From Alistipes sp. (GTDB lineage Bacteria; Bacteroidota; Bacteroidia; Bacteroidales; Rikenellaceae): a DNA stretch of 64,000 bases. Location of the stretch: NCBI GenBank assembly GCA_017531305.1, contig JAFXLG010000013.1, positions 35,711-99,710 of the forward strand, given 5' to 3'. The translations under genes and the position numbers were made by a program. This document shows positions 44,904 to 55,300 of this stretch, one piece after another. The notes beneath the pieces are model-generated. The model saw only the letters and a list, made by a program, of their open reading frames with translations. It was not told the origin of the DNA and ran no database searches. Within the stretch, counting starts at the first letter, position 1; each line of letters begins with the position of its first letter.

Positions 44904-45728
44904 TTATTTCTTTTGATAAAATCTGACGTAGTCAATCTCCATCTTTGCTGGTAATTCTTTGGATTCAATGGTTCCGACCCATGTGCCACCCAATTGAGCC
45001 GAGAGTATCACATAATATGGATTGTCGGCATATGGAAATTGGTATTTATGGGTGGTGTCGATACGTGAATATGTAAATGTCGGTTTGCCATTGATCAAAA
45101 ACTCCACGCTATCCTGATTTATGATGACGGAATAAATGTTAAATTCCGAGGGGTTAATTGTTTGTGAGCCATTTGATTTTATGCTTGGGTCTATTTTATT
45201 GATTGTAAACTCATTGTGAAGCGTTTGGTATGCGATTTTCTCGTGGTTAAGATGCTCCATGATGTCAATTTCTCCACCATGGAGATAGCTCTTGCCATTG
45301 TCAGGCAGAAGCCAAATAGCAGGCCAAAAACCTTTAGCACAATCGAATCGCGCACGTACATCAACTCTTCCCAAATGTATCGAACGCATCCCGTGACTAT
45401 CCACGCCACCTGTAAGGTGAGAGCGATTTTTGGGATCGTAGTATTCTTGAGGAGTATTTATGGCATGAATGGTTAATAAACCATCCTTAAGAGTGACCAA
45501 AGTGTCCAATGAAGACATGTGACGGTTCCAGTCCGAAACGTAAGAGTCACAATTACAACGCACCCATGAAGTGGTATCTAACTTGTCTGCATCGAATTCA
45601 TCAGCCCAAACGAGTTTCCAACCCTTGTGGGCTTTTTTTGCACTTTTGTTCACTTTCTGAGCCATACTTTCGGTCGAGAATGTGAGTGCCAAGAGGGAAA
45701 TTATTGTAAAGATAAAAATACGCTTCAT
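44904..45728 (-). CDS. Secreted glycoside hydrolase family 16 beta-glucanase, copy 1
   Basis: A 274-residue paralogue of the following gene, with a signal peptide (cleavage near SMAQ). The active-site residues are E153, D155 and E158 in GGEIDIMEHL. It shares WADEFD, RVDVRARFDCAKGFWPAIW and the C-terminal MEIDYVRFYQKK with copy 2, but differs in the loop after the active site (FTINKIDPSIKSNGSQ). The two genes form a two-gene operon from the promoter at 45757-45787. Confidence 0.9.
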   Translation of the reverse strand: MKRIFIFTIISLLALTFSTESMAQKVNKSAKKAHKGWKLVWADEFDADKLDTTSWVRCNCDSYVSDWNRHMSSLDTLVTLKDGLLTIHAINTPQEYYDPKNRSHLTGGVDSHGMRSIHLGRVDVRARFDCAKGFWPAIWLLPDNGKSYLHGGEIDIMEHLNHEKIAYQTLHNEFTINKIDPSIKSNGSQTINPSEFNIYSVIINQDSVEFLINGKPTFTYSRIDTTHKYQFPYADNPYYVILSAQLGGTWVGTIESKELPAKMEIDYVRFYQKK

Positions 45729-45756
45729 CTCGGTTTCATTTCTGGTTATGGTAAAA

Positions 45757-45787
45757 CAAAATTAGCAACATTTCGCATAATCTGCAA
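45757..45787 (-). promoter_or_regulatory. Promoter of the GH16 pair
   Basis: On the minus strand: TTG (45785-45787), 20-bp spacer, TAATTTTG (45757-45764), 28 bp before the first GH16 ATG. Confidence 0.72.
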
Positions 45788-45896
45788 TTCTTTGTCAAAA
45801 ATAGTCAGTTTTCGGTCTAAAACTCTTTTTTTAGATTATCCGAAACATAAAATGTGCTATTTATATGGTATGACTCCTATTTTAGCGCACTATTTG

Positions 45897-45928
45897 TTTG
45901 GTTGAGCCAAATTAAATACCTACCTTTG
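45897..45928 (+). promoter_or_regulatory. Promoter of the V-type ATPase operon
   Basis: TTTG (45897-45900), 20-bp spacer, TACCTTTG (45921-45928). The 73-nt leader contains a small CCCC-AAA-GGGG hairpin (45940-45950). Confidence 0.75.
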
Positions 45929-46001
45929 CGCGGATTATCCCCAAAGGGGATTGGTGTAAGAGCAAGAAAGATTAAAAACAATTACAAATAAATTATAAAA
46001 C

Positions 46002-46607
46002 ATGGGAAATACTAAACTTCAAGAGTTGACCGACAAACTCTACCAGCAGGGTTTGGAAAAGGGTCGTACTGAGGCAGAGACTCTGGTAGCAGAGGCTAAG
46101 AAAGAGGCTCAGAAGATCGTTGCCGAGGCTGAGGCTCGTGCCGCCGAGATTATCTCTAAGGCGCAGTCTAAGGCTGAGGATGTAGAGAAGAATGCCATGA
46201 CTGAGATTTCGTTGGCAGGTAAGCAGGCTGTGGCTAAGATCAAGTCTGAGATCGAGACTTTGATCGTGGAGAAGGCTACTGCAGAGGGCGTAAAAAAGGC
46301 AAACTTGGATGCAACATTCATCAAGGATATGCTTTTGGCTATCGCTCAGAATTGGAACAATGGTGCTAAGGCAGATCTCTCGGCTCTTTTGCCTGAGGCA
46401 AAGAAGGCTGAGTTGGATAAGGCTATGAGCGTAGCCGTGAAGTCTCTTTTGAGTGAGGGTATCGAGGTTGGATACTCAGCTGAGGTGAAGAGTGGCTTTA
46501 AGGTAGGCGAGAAGAATGGTGGTTACTACATCTCATTCTCTGACGAGAGCTTCTCTGCTCTGCTTAACGACTACTTGCGCGAGAAGGTTGCACAGCTCAT
46601 TTTTTAA
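46002..46607 (+). CDS. atpE: V-type ATP synthase subunit E
   Basis: A 201-residue peripheral-stalk subunit. Residues about 10-75 are a long Ala/Lys/Glu-rich helix (AETLVAEAKKEAQKIVAEAEARAAEI), and the C-terminal half is the compact head that binds V1. It is the first gene of a seven-gene operon. No separate subunit G/H gene, the normal stalk partner of E, is found next to it. Confidence 0.9.
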   Translation: MGNTKLQELTDKLYQQGLEKGRTEAETLVAEAKKEAQKIVAEAEARAAEIISKAQSKAEDVEKNAMTEISLAGKQAVAKIKSEIETLIVEKATAEGVKKANLDATFIKDMLLAIAQNWNNGAKADLSALLPEAKKAELDKAMSVAVKSLLSEGIEVGYSAEVKSGFKVGEKNGGYYISFSDESFSALLNDYLREKVAQLIF

Positions 46608-46618
46608 GTCACAGATTC

Positions 46619-47449
46619 ATGTTTGAGAAGAATTACTATTGTCTGGTAGCAGGGCTTCGAGAGTATGCGCTCGATTCCGAGACTAAAGGCTTCGATGCAA
46701 AGGAGATTATCTCTCAGATCGAGGAGGAACTTTCGTCAAAGGATCTGGAGTCGCTTCATCTGTTGCAGTGCTACTATGACTGCGAGAATATCATCGCCTT
46801 GCGTCACTCTCGTGCAGCATTTAATCCGCTGGGTAATATGAGCCGAGAGCAGCTTGAAGCCGAAGTTGAGCAGCCTCGACACCTCCCTAAGCGCATCGCC
46901 GAAGTGATTCGTGCCTATGCCGATGCGGAGGGTGAGGATGCCGAGAAGGTGGATACATCGCTGGGCTTTGAGCGTTCGCTCATGAAGGCATATTACGAGG
47001 AGTGCGAGCATTCGTCATGTCGCTTCGTGAAGGAGTGGGCGGAGTTTGATCGTACGCTGAGAAATGTGGTTGCCGCTATCGTTGCTCGCTCGTTGGATCG
47101 CCCTATCGAGAGCGTTACAGTGGGTGAGGGCGATGTTGTGGAGCAGTTGCATCGCTCTTCGGCTGCCGACTTCGGACTCAGAGGCGAGATTCAGTATCTG
47201 GATGCTGTGATCTCTGCCGTAAACGATGAGCAGAATATGGTCGAGAAGGAGCATAAGATCGATCTGGTACGTTGGGAGCAGGCTCAGCAGATCGCTTCTG
47301 CCGATTACTTCAACATCAACGCCATACTTTCGTATGTGGCTCGCATCAATATCGTGGCACGTTGGTCATTGCTCGATGAGAAGCGTGGTCGCGAGATGTT
47401 TGAGCGCATCAAGCAGGAGTTTGATGGTAAGAATCATGTAAATAAATAA
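46619..47449 (+). CDS. DUF2764 protein, V-ATPase subunit C-like
   Basis: A 276-residue protein of the DUF2764 family, encoded in V-type ATPase operons of Bacteroidota and Chlamydiae between subunits E and A. It opens with MFEKNYYCLVAGLREY and is mostly helical. It is thought to stand in for subunit C (the d/C homologue linking the rotor to the membrane ring); that role is inferred from position and size. Gaps of 11 and 15 bp to its neighbours support co-transcription. Confidence 0.85.
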   Translation: MFEKNYYCLVAGLREYALDSETKGFDAKEIISQIEEELSSKDLESLHLLQCYYDCENIIALRHSRAAFNPLGNMSREQLEAEVEQPRHLPKRIAEVIRAYADAEGEDAEKVDTSLGFERSLMKAYYEECEHSSCRFVKEWAEFDRTLRNVVAAIVARSLDRPIESVTVGEGDVVEQLHRSSAADFGLRGEIQYLDAVISAVNDEQNMVEKEHKIDLVRWEQAQQIASADYFNINAILSYVARINIVARWSLLDEKRGREMFERIKQEFDGKNHVNK

Positions 47450-47464
47450 TAAACAACAATATAA

Positions 47465-49222
47465 ATGAAAACTTTAGGACGTGTAAACGGTATTATCTCG
47501 AATATTGTGATCGTGAAGGTTGATGGTCCTGTGGGTCAGAATGAGATCTGTCACGTATATCTGGGAGATACCAAATTGATGGCTGAGGTCATCAAGGTCG
47601 TGGGCGATGATGCCTACGTGCAGGTGTACGATAGTACACGTGGTCTGAAAATCGGCGACAAGGTGGAGTTTATGGGTCACATGTTGGAGGCTACGTTGGC
47701 TCCAGGTTTGTTGTCTCGTAACTATGACGGTTTGCAGAACGATTTGGAGAAGATGGACGGTTTGTTCATCAACCGTGGATCTATTACCGATCCAATCGAC
47801 TTCGAGGCTAAGTGGGCATTCACTCCATTGGCTAAGGTTGGCGATAAGGTATCGGCTGCAGATTGGTTGGGTGAGGTAAAGGAGCAGTGGGTTGACCACA
47901 AGATCATGGTTCCTTTTATCATGCAGGGCAAATATACCGTAAAGAGTGTTGCTAAGGCAGGCGAGTATAAGGTTACCGATACTATCGCAGTATTGGAGGA
48001 CAAGGATGGTAACGAGTATCCTGTAACTATGGTTCAGAAGTGGCCAGTTAAGCAGGCTATCCGATCTTACGTTGAGAAGCCACGTCCATCACGCGTGATG
48101 GAGACAGGTGTACGTGCTATCGACACATTCAACCCATTGGCTGAGGGTGGTACAGGCTTTATCCCTGGTCCTTTCGGTGCTGGTAAGACTGTGCTTCAGC
48201 ACGCTATCTCTAAGCAGGCTGATGCCGATGTGATTATCATCGTAGCTTGTGGTGAGCGTGCAAATGAGGTTGTGGAGATCTTCGCTGAGTTCCCAGAGTT
48301 GATTGATGCTCGTACAGGTCACAAGCTTATGGAGCGTACAATCATCATCTGTAACACTTCAAACATGCCTGTTGCGGCTCGTGAGGCATCTGTATACACA
48401 GGTATGACTATCGGTGAGTATTACCGAGCTATGGGTTTGAAGGTTTTGGTAATGGCAGACTCTACATCACGTTGGGCTCAGGCTTTGCGTGAGATGTCTA
48501 ACCGTTTGGAGGAGCTTCCTGGTCAGGATGCCTTCCCTATGGACCTTTCGGCTATCATCTCTAACTTCTATGCTCGTGCAGGTTTGGTTAAGCTTAATAA
48601 TGGCAAGACAGGTTCTGTGACATTCCTTGGTACTGTATCTCCAGCGGGAGGTAACCTCAAGGAGCCTGTGACAGAGTCAACTAAGAAGGCTGCACGTTGT
48701 TTCTATGCGTTGAGCCAGGGTCGTGCCGACTCTAAGCGTTATCCTGCTATCGATCCGCTGGACTCTTACTCTAAGTATTTGGAGTATCCAGAGGTAGTGG
48801 AGTATCTCGATGGTCATATCGGTCAGAGCTGGGTAGATATGGTATATGAGGGTAAGACTATCGTTCAGCGTGGTAAGGAGGCTAACGACCAGATCAATAT
48901 CTTGGGAGATGACGGTGTACCTGTTTCATACCATGAGCGTTTCTGGAAGTCGGAGCTTATCGACTTTGTGATCTTGCAGCAGGATGCTTTCGATGATATT
49001 GATGCCAGCACCCCTATCGAGCGTCAGAAGATGATGTACGAGATGGTACTTGAGGTATGCCGCAAGTCATTCAATTTCGAGGACTTTGAGTCTTGCTCAC
49101 GTTTCTTCAAGGCTCTTATCAACCTCTTCCGTCAGATGAACTACTCTGAGTGGCAGAGCGAGAAGTTCTATGAGTATAAGGCTCAGGTTGAGCAGGCTGT
49201 TAATAATCAACTTTCAAAATAA
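47465..49222 (+). CDS. atpA: V-type ATP synthase subunit A (catalytic)
   Basis: A 585-residue catalytic subunit. The Walker A motif GPFGAGKT is near residues 235-242. The long nonhomologous insert between the N-terminal barrel and the nucleotide domain, which distinguishes V-type A from F-type beta, is present (residues about 110-190). The catalytic-site block GERANEVVEIFAEFPEL and the PAGGNLKEPVTESTKK region are as expected. It binds and hydrolyses (or makes) ATP in the A3B3 ring. Confidence 0.96.
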   Translation: MKTLGRVNGIISNIVIVKVDGPVGQNEICHVYLGDTKLMAEVIKVVGDDAYVQVYDSTRGLKIGDKVEFMGHMLEATLAPGLLSRNYDGLQNDLEKMDGLFINRGSITDPIDFEAKWAFTPLAKVGDKVSAADWLGEVKEQWVDHKIMVPFIMQGKYTVKSVAKAGEYKVTDTIAVLEDKDGNEYPVTMVQKWPVKQAIRSYVEKPRPSRVMETGVRAIDTFNPLAEGGTGFIPGPFGAGKTVLQHAISKQADADVIIIVACGERANEVVEIFAEFPELIDARTGHKLMERTIIICNTSNMPVAAREASVYTGMTIGEYYRAMGLKVLVMADSTSRWAQALREMSNRLEELPGQDAFPMDLSAIISNFYARAGLVKLNNGKTGSVTFLGTVSPAGGNLKEPVTESTKKAARCFYALSQGRADSKRYPAIDPLDSYSKYLEYPEVVEYLDGHIGQSWVDMVYEGKTIVQRGKEANDQINILGDDGVPVSYHERFWKSELIDFVILQQDAFDDIDASTPIERQKMMYEMVLEVCRKSFNFEDFESCSRFFKALINLFRQMNYSEWQSEKFYEYKAQVEQAVNNQLSK

Positions 49223-49230
49223 GGGTAGCC

Positions 49231-50550
49231 ATGACAACAAAAGCATTTCAGAAAGTATATACTAAAATTGACAATATCACCAAGGCTACCATCACTTTGC
49301 GCGCCCAGGGCGTAGGTAATGATGAGTTGGCTACTGTGGGCGGAAAGTTGGCTCAGGTGGTAAAAATTATGGGAGACAATGTTACTCTTCAGGTCTTTGC
49401 TGGTACCGAGGGTTTGGCAACAAACTCTGAGGTTGTATTCCACGGTGAGGCTCCAAAGCTGAGAGTATCAGATAACTTGGCAGGTCGTTTCTTCAACGCC
49501 TATGGTGAGCCACTTGAGGGTGGTGAGCCTATCGAGGGTGAGGCACGTGAGATCGGTGGTCCTACAGTGAATCCTTTCCGCCGCATCCAGCCATCGGAGC
49601 TTATCGCAACAGGTATCGCAGGTATTGACCTTAACAACGCATTGGTATCAGGTCAGAAGATTCCATTCTTTGCAGATCCTGATCAGCCATACAACGTGGT
49701 GATGGCAAACGTAGCGTTGCGAGCTAAGGCAGATAAGATCATCTTGGGAGGTATGGGTCTTACAAATGATGACTTCCTCTACTTTAAGCAGGTCTTCGAG
49801 AATGCAGGAGCGTTGGACCGTATCGTATCATTCGTTAATACTACCGACAATCCTCCTGTGGAGCGTCTGTTGGTGCCAGATATGGCGTTGACTGCGGCAG
49901 AGTATTTCGCTGTGGATAAGGGCGAGAAGGTGTTGGTACTTTTGACCGATATGACACTCTATGCCGATGCACTCGCTATCGTATCAAACCGTATGGATCA
50001 GATCCCATCGAAGGACTCTATGCCAGGTTCACTCTATTCAGATTTGGCAAAGATCTACGAGAAGGCTGTGCAGTTGCCTAATGGCGGTTCTATCACAATT
50101 ATTGCCGTTACAACACTTTCGGGTGGCGATATTACTCACGCTATTCCTGATAATACGGGTTACATCACCGAGGGTCAGTTCTTCTTGCGTAACGACTCAG
50201 ATACAGGTAAGGTTATCGTTGACCCATTCCGTTCGTTGTCTCGTTTGAAGCAGCTCGTTATTGGTAAGAAGACTCGTGAGGATCATCCTCAGGTGATGAA
50301 TGCCTGCGTACGTTTGTATGCCGATGCTGCTAATGCCAAGACTAAGTTGGAGAATGGTTTTGACCTGTCGGATTACGATGAGCGTACACTCAAGTTTGCT
50401 CACGACTATTCGGAGAAGTTGCTCTCTATCGATGTAAATATTGACATCACTCAGATGCTCGATACCGCATGGGGACTCTTCGCTAAGTATTTCTCTAAGG
50501 ATGAGGTTACTATCAAGGCAGAGCTTATTGCTAAGTATTGGAAAGCATAA
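49231..50550 (+). CDS. atpB: V-type ATP synthase subunit B (regulatory)
   Basis: A 439-residue non-catalytic nucleotide-binding subunit. It lacks a P-loop (the position reads SGQKIPFF), as is normal for B. Typical segments are PTVNPFRRIQPSELIATGIAGID, TDMTLYADALAIVSNRMDQIPSKDSMPGSLYSDL, and the C-terminal helical domain. It alternates with A in the V1 hexamer. It starts 8 bp after atpA. Confidence 0.96.
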   Translation: MTTKAFQKVYTKIDNITKATITLRAQGVGNDELATVGGKLAQVVKIMGDNVTLQVFAGTEGLATNSEVVFHGEAPKLRVSDNLAGRFFNAYGEPLEGGEPIEGEAREIGGPTVNPFRRIQPSELIATGIAGIDLNNALVSGQKIPFFADPDQPYNVVMANVALRAKADKIILGGMGLTNDDFLYFKQVFENAGALDRIVSFVNTTDNPPVERLLVPDMALTAAEYFAVDKGEKVLVLLTDMTLYADALAIVSNRMDQIPSKDSMPGSLYSDLAKIYEKAVQLPNGGSITIIAVTTLSGGDITHAIPDNTGYITEGQFFLRNDSDTGKVIVDPFRSLSRLKQLVIGKKTREDHPQVMNACVRLYADAANAKTKLENGFDLSDYDERTLKFAHDYSEKLLSIDVNIDITQMLDTAWGLFAKYFSKDEVTIKAELIAKYWKA

Positions 50551-50558
50551 TTTAAGTT

Positions 50559-51167
50559 ATGGCAATTAAATTTCAGTATAATAAAACTTCGCTCGGAGAA
50601 CTCGGCAAGCAGCTCAAGATGCGTAAATCGGCATTGCCTACCATCAAGAGTAAAGAGTCTGCTTTGCGCTCTGAGGTCAAGCGTGCGAAGGATACCGCCC
50701 GTGACTACCTTAGTCAGATCGAGAAGTTAAGCTCGGAGTATGACTATATGGTGGCTCTGTGGGGAGAGTTTGACCCTACGCTTTTAAGCATCAAGAAGGT
50801 CACACTCTCGGAGCAGAAGATTGCGGGTGTGCGTACACCTGTGCTGGAGGGAATTACCTTTGAGGAGAAGGCATACGACCTCTTCTCATCGCCTGCGTGG
50901 TATGCCGATGGCGTGGCATTGTTGAAGCGTCTGGCAACTTTGGGCATTGAGTATGAGGTGTATAATCACAAGATGGATCTCTTGGATTATGCTCGCCGTA
51001 AGACTACCCAAAAGGTAAACCTCTATGAGAAGGTTCAGATCCCTGGCTATGAGGATGCGATCCGTAAGATCAAACGCTTCATGGAGGATGAGGAGAACCT
51101 CTCGAAGTCGGCACAGAAGATTGTGAAAACTCGTCAACAACAGGCTGCGGAGGGGTCTATGTTATGA
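50559..51167 (+). CDS. atpD: V-type ATP synthase subunit D (central rotor)
   Basis: A 202-residue protein with two long helices (residues about 10-60 and 125-195), the coiled-coil plan of the V1 rotor shaft subunit D. The C-terminal helix carries ARRKTTQKVNLYEKVQIPGYEDAIRKIKRFMEDEE, conserved in the family. Its stop overlaps the start of subunit I by four bases (ATGA), indicating translational coupling. No subunit F gene, which normally caps D, is found beside it. Confidence 0.93.
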   Translation: MAIKFQYNKTSLGELGKQLKMRKSALPTIKSKESALRSEVKRAKDTARDYLSQIEKLSSEYDYMVALWGEFDPTLLSIKKVTLSEQKIAGVRTPVLEGITFEEKAYDLFSSPAWYADGVALLKRLATLGIEYEVYNHKMDLLDYARRKTTQKVNLYEKVQIPGYEDAIRKIKRFMEDEENLSKSAQKIVKTRQQQAAEGSML

Positions 51168-53029
51168 TAGTTAAGATGTTACGTTATGACCTTGTTCTGC
51201 TAAAGCAGCAGAGTGAGGATTTCATCGAGCGACTCCGCGAGTTGGGGCTTGTTGATATTACTACTACGGGCTGGGAGCCACAGGAGAAGGATCGCCTTCT
51301 GCTTGTAGAGATTGACCAATACCAGAAGGCGTTGGATCAGTTGGAGGCTTTTGCCCAGAGTGAGGATTGTGTTAAGGATGGTGTGAAGCCTTATGAATCT
51401 GCGGAGCAGGCTATGGAGGCATACCAGAAATTGTCGCAGCATAAGGCATCTTTGGTGGCAGAGGTTGCTCGTCTGGAGAAGCTCTCTGAAGAGGTTGCTC
51501 CTTGGGGTGAGTTCGATGCCCAGATGTATAGCAAACTTCAGTCGCGAGGTGTGCAGTTGCGCTATTTCGTTACTCAGACATCGATATACGATAGCTCTGT
51601 GGCTGAGTGGAGTCAGAAGAATCCTGTTGTAGAGATCTCTCGTACTACGTCATCTGTATATTTCGTGATTGTCACCGTAGATCAGAGTGCGTTGGAGTTG
51701 GATGCTCAGGAGATCAAGGCTCCAGCATTTGACGCTAAGGGAGCTAAGGTTGAGGCTCAGAAGTGTGAGGCAGAGTTGAAGAGTCTCTCGGCTGAGTTCT
51801 CACGTGTTGCTGCGAGCATGGATCTTTTGCAGGCTAAGCTCTGCACGTTGAAGAGCTTGCTTCAGAGTGCCAAGATCGAGGGTGCGTCAGAGCAGGCAGC
51901 CGATGGTGCGTTGGTTGTTATGGAGGCTTGGGCTGAGAAAGAGCGTGCGGCAGAGGTCGAGGCTATGCTCGATGACTATGCCGATGTAGTTTACCTCAAG
52001 CGAGAGCCTGTGGAGGAGGATGATACCCCTGTGAAGTTGCAGAATAATCGTTTTGCGCGTTTGTTCGAGCTTATCGGTGGTATGTATGCCTTGCCAAAGT
52101 ATGGTACGTTGGATCTAACCCCATTCTTCGCTCCGTTCTATATGTTGTTCTTTGCAATATGTTTGAACGATGCGGGATATGGTGCGATGATCTTGCTTGC
52201 AGGTCTTGCCCTCTACCTTAAGGGTGGCGAGTCTATGCGTCAGGCATCTATGCTTACTATGTTCTGTGGTGGAGCTACCGTATTGTTTGGAGGATACACA
52301 GGATCACTCTTTGGTATGAGCATTCCCGATATGTTGGGATATGAGAATATCGCCGATTCACCATTCCTTGATTTCCAAGGTCAGTTCTTTACATGGTCGT
52401 TGGCGTTGGGTGTATTCCAGATCTTGTTGGGTATGTTGCTCAATATCTGCTTCAAGAGTAAATACTTCGGTATAACCTCAGTATTTGGTCAGTTGGGCTG
52501 GTTTATCATCCTGCTTGCAGCTTGTTTGGCGGGAGGTCTGCCAATGCTCAATGAGGCATGGGTTATCCCATTCTTTACTACCTCATCGCCTGCGTTCTAC
52601 GCTGCGTTGGGTGTGGGCGCAGTATTTATGCTCTTGCTTAACGACATTCACCGCAATCCTGTGGTAAACTTCTTCTCAGGTTTGTGGGATGCCTATAATA
52701 ATATTACGGGTTTGTTGAGCGATGTATTGTCGTACATCCGACTCTTCGCCATCGGTCTTTCGGGTGGTGTGTTGGCTGTAGTCTTCAACTCTTTGGCGTT
52801 GGGACTTACAGGTCTCTCGGAGGGTATTGGCGAATTTGGCGTAGGTACTATCTTCCAGATCCTCGGTGCTACGGCTATCCTGTTGGTCGGTCATGGTATC
52901 AACCTCTTCATGTCGGCGATTTCATCGTTTGTTCACCCTATGCGACTCACATTTGTGGAGTTTTATAAAAATGCAGGTTTCGAGATCGGTAATCGTTCAT
53001 TCGAGCCTGTGAAAAAAATTGAAAAGTAA
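51164..53029 (+). CDS. atpI: V-type ATP synthase subunit I (membrane stator)
   Basis: A 621-residue subunit a/I homologue. The N-terminal half (to about residue 320) is a soluble coiled-coil domain, and the C-terminal half has about seven to eight membrane helices. The helix containing YIRLFAIGLSGGVLAVVFNSLA carries the conserved Arg that faces the K ring ion site. It forms the ion half-channels. The start overlaps atpD by four bases. Confidence 0.93.
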   Translation: MIVKMLRYDLVLLKQQSEDFIERLRELGLVDITTTGWEPQEKDRLLLVEIDQYQKALDQLEAFAQSEDCVKDGVKPYESAEQAMEAYQKLSQHKASLVAEVARLEKLSEEVAPWGEFDAQMYSKLQSRGVQLRYFVTQTSIYDSSVAEWSQKNPVVEISRTTSSVYFVIVTVDQSALELDAQEIKAPAFDAKGAKVEAQKCEAELKSLSAEFSRVAASMDLLQAKLCTLKSLLQSAKIEGASEQAADGALVVMEAWAEKERAAEVEAMLDDYADVVYLKREPVEEDDTPVKLQNNRFARLFELIGGMYALPKYGTLDLTPFFAPFYMLFFAICLNDAGYGAMILLAGLALYLKGGESMRQASMLTMFCGGATVLFGGYTGSLFGMSIPDMLGYENIADSPFLDFQGQFFTWSLALGVFQILLGMLLNICFKSKYFGITSVFGQLGWFIILLAACLAGGLPMLNEAWVIPFFTTSSPAFYAALGVGAVFMLLLNDIHRNPVVNFFSGLWDAYNNITGLLSDVLSYIRLFAIGLSGGVLAVVFNSLALGLTGLSEGIGEFGVGTIFQILGATAILLVGHGINLFMSAISSFVHPMRLTFVEFYKNAGFEIGNRSFEPVKKIEK

Positions 53030-53054
53030 TAGAAAACAAAGTAAAAACTAATAA

Positions 53055-53525
<471 letters not shown>

Positions 53526-53554
53526 TTGGTAACTTTGAGGCTTTCGAGCCTAAG

Positions 53555-53592
53555 AAAATGGTCATCTTCCTAAGTGAGATGACCATTTTTTA
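53555..53592 (+). terminator. Terminator of the V-type ATPase operon
   Basis: AAAATGGTCATCT (53555-53567) and AGATGACCATTTT (53577-53589) form a perfect 13-bp stem followed by more T. Confidence 0.88.
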
Positions 53593-53719
53593 TGCTATGG
53601 CGTGTATAATTGCAGATATAACATCTATGAAGCGTATTGGTCTTATCGTGGAAAAATCGCGAGATATTTGCGGCGGATAAGAAAAAAATGATAGATAATT
53701 AAATTTTTTTAAGTTTTTC

Positions 53720-53750
53720 TTTGCAGTTAAGAATTTTTATTCTACTTTTG
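53720..53750 (+). promoter_or_regulatory. Promoter of tRNA-Gln
   Basis: TTTG (53720-53723), 19-bp spacer, TACTTTTG (53743-53750), 27 bp upstream of the tRNA. Confidence 0.8.
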
Positions 53751-53777
53751 CAGTGTCAAAAACGACAACGGTATTAT

Positions 53778-53848
53778 TGGGCTATGGTGTAATGGTAACA
53801 CTACAGATTCTGGTCCTGTCATTCCAAGTTCGAATCTTGGTAGCCCAA
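53778..53848 (+). tRNA. tRNA-Gln (CTG anticodon)
   Basis: A 71-nt cloverleaf: acceptor TGGGCTA/TAGCCCA, short D-arm GTGT/ACAC, anticodon loop TTCTGGT with CTG at 53810-53812, T-arm CCAAG/CTTGG with loop TTCGAAT, discriminator A. The weak U1-A72 acceptor pair is typical of tRNA-Gln. The last anticodon-stem pair is an A-C mismatch. CCA is not encoded. Confidence 0.93.
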
Positions 53849-53854
53849 CGTAAG

Positions 53855-53885
53855 AAGATCATCTGATAAAGATGATCTTTTTTGT
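53855..53885 (+). terminator. Terminator of tRNA-Gln
   Basis: AAGATCATCT (53855-53864) and AGATGATCTT (53870-53879) pair perfectly around a short loop, then TTTT. Confidence 0.85.
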
Positions 53886-53977
53886 TTTTATTGCAACAGA
53901 TAGCTCTCTTGGTTTTGCTGTTTGCATTTTGTTTTCTATCTTTACCAATCGTTTTGAATAATATATAAATATATAGT

Positions 53978-55243
53978 ATGAGCGTAAAACTTCGATTAAT
54001 TGTAATGAACTTCCTGCAGTTTGCCGTGTGGGGAGCATATCTTACATCCATGGGATCGTATCTGGCAGGAGTCGGCATGGCTTCCAATATCGGTCTATTT
54101 TATGCTATGCAAGGCATCGTGTCAATGTTTATGCCTGCCATTGTAGGAATTATAGCCGATAGATGGGTGCCTGCTCAGCGTATGTTGGGCGTTTGTCATT
54201 TGTTGGCGGCTATCTTTATGGCTTCGGCGGGATATTATGCCATGAATGCAGGCTCTGAGGTTGAGTTCTCGACCTTGTTTGGACTATATACAGCCAGTGT
54301 TGCATTTTATATGCCTACTTTGGCTTTGTCCTACTCGGTGGCATACTCGGCATTGGAGCGTGCAGGCGAAGATACTGTTAAGGCATTCCCTCCTATCAGA
54401 GTGTGGGGTACGGTTGGCTTTATCTGTTCGATGTTGGTGTGTGACTTTGCTGGTTTCCAGACCTCGTATATGCAATTCATGCAGTGTGCTACGTTGGGTG
54501 TAGTGTTGGGACTCTACGCAATGACTCTGCCTGAGTGTCCTGTCGGCGGTAAGGCTGAGAGTAAGGGTTTGGTCGAGGCTTTGGGATTGGAGGCGTTCAA
54601 GCTCTTTAAGCAGCGTCAGATGGCACTTTTCTTTATCTTCTCGATGTTGTTGGGTGTATCGCTCCAGATTACCAATAGTTTTGCCAATCCATTTATCTCT
54701 TCATATAAGGATATCCCTGAGTTTGCCTCAACCTTCGGTGCTAATCATGCTAATGCGTTGATCTCGCTCTCGCAGGTCTCTGAGACGCTCTGCATATTGT
54801 TGATCCCATATTTCCTAAAACGATTTGGAATCAAACGAGTAATGCTTATCGCCATGTTTGCGTGGATGTTTCGTTTCGGACTCTTCGGCTTGGGTAATCC
54901 TGGCGGTGGAGTGTGGATGTTCATCCTCTCGATGATTGTCTATGGTGTAGCGTTCGATTTCTTCAATATCTCAGGATCGCTCTATGTGAATGAGCAGACC
55001 GATGAGAAGATCCGTTCTTCGGCACAGGGGTTGTTTATGATTATGACCAATGGTATTGGCGCCACAATCGGTACTTTGGGTGCGCAGGCGGTGGTTAATC
55101 ATTTTGTAAATAATGGCTCCGAGGGTGCAGCCATGATCGAGGGCTGGCAGACCTCATGGCTCTTGTTTGCAGCTTATGCGCTTGTGGTGGCGTTGCTGTT
55201 TGCTGTTTTCTTTAAGTATGAGTATAAGCCTCAGAAGGCATAA
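53978..55243 (+). CDS. MFS nucleoside permease-like transporter (NupG/XapB type)
   Basis: A 421-residue, 12-helix protein beginning MSVKLRLIVMNFLQFAVWGAYLTSMG, the opening of the nucleoside:H+ symporter group. The FFNISGSLYVNEQTDEKIRSSAQGLFMIMTNGIGA segment (residues about 327-361) is another NupG-family block. Family function is uptake of nucleosides driven by protons. Secreted S1/P1 nuclease and nucleoside hydrolase genes lie within 5 kb, which fits nucleoside salvage. No strong promoter is visible; TATCTTTA near 53938 is one base off the consensus. Confidence 0.85.
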   Translation: MSVKLRLIVMNFLQFAVWGAYLTSMGSYLAGVGMASNIGLFYAMQGIVSMFMPAIVGIIADRWVPAQRMLGVCHLLAAIFMASAGYYAMNAGSEVEFSTLFGLYTASVAFYMPTLALSYSVAYSALERAGEDTVKAFPPIRVWGTVGFICSMLVCDFAGFQTSYMQFMQCATLGVVLGLYAMTLPECPVGGKAESKGLVEALGLEAFKLFKQRQMALFFIFSMLLGVSLQITNSFANPFISSYKDIPEFASTFGANHANALISLSQVSETLCILLIPYFLKRFGIKRVMLIAMFAWMFRFGLFGLGNPGGGVWMFILSMIVYGVAFDFFNISGSLYVNEQTDEKIRSSAQGLFMIMTNGIGATIGTLGAQAVVNHFVNNGSEGAAMIEGWQTSWLLFAAYALVVALLFAVFFKYEYKPQKA

Positions 55244-55300
55244 TCGTTTAGAGTGTGAATCACACCTTGTTGTGATTTTGCAACGAGGTGCTAATGATAA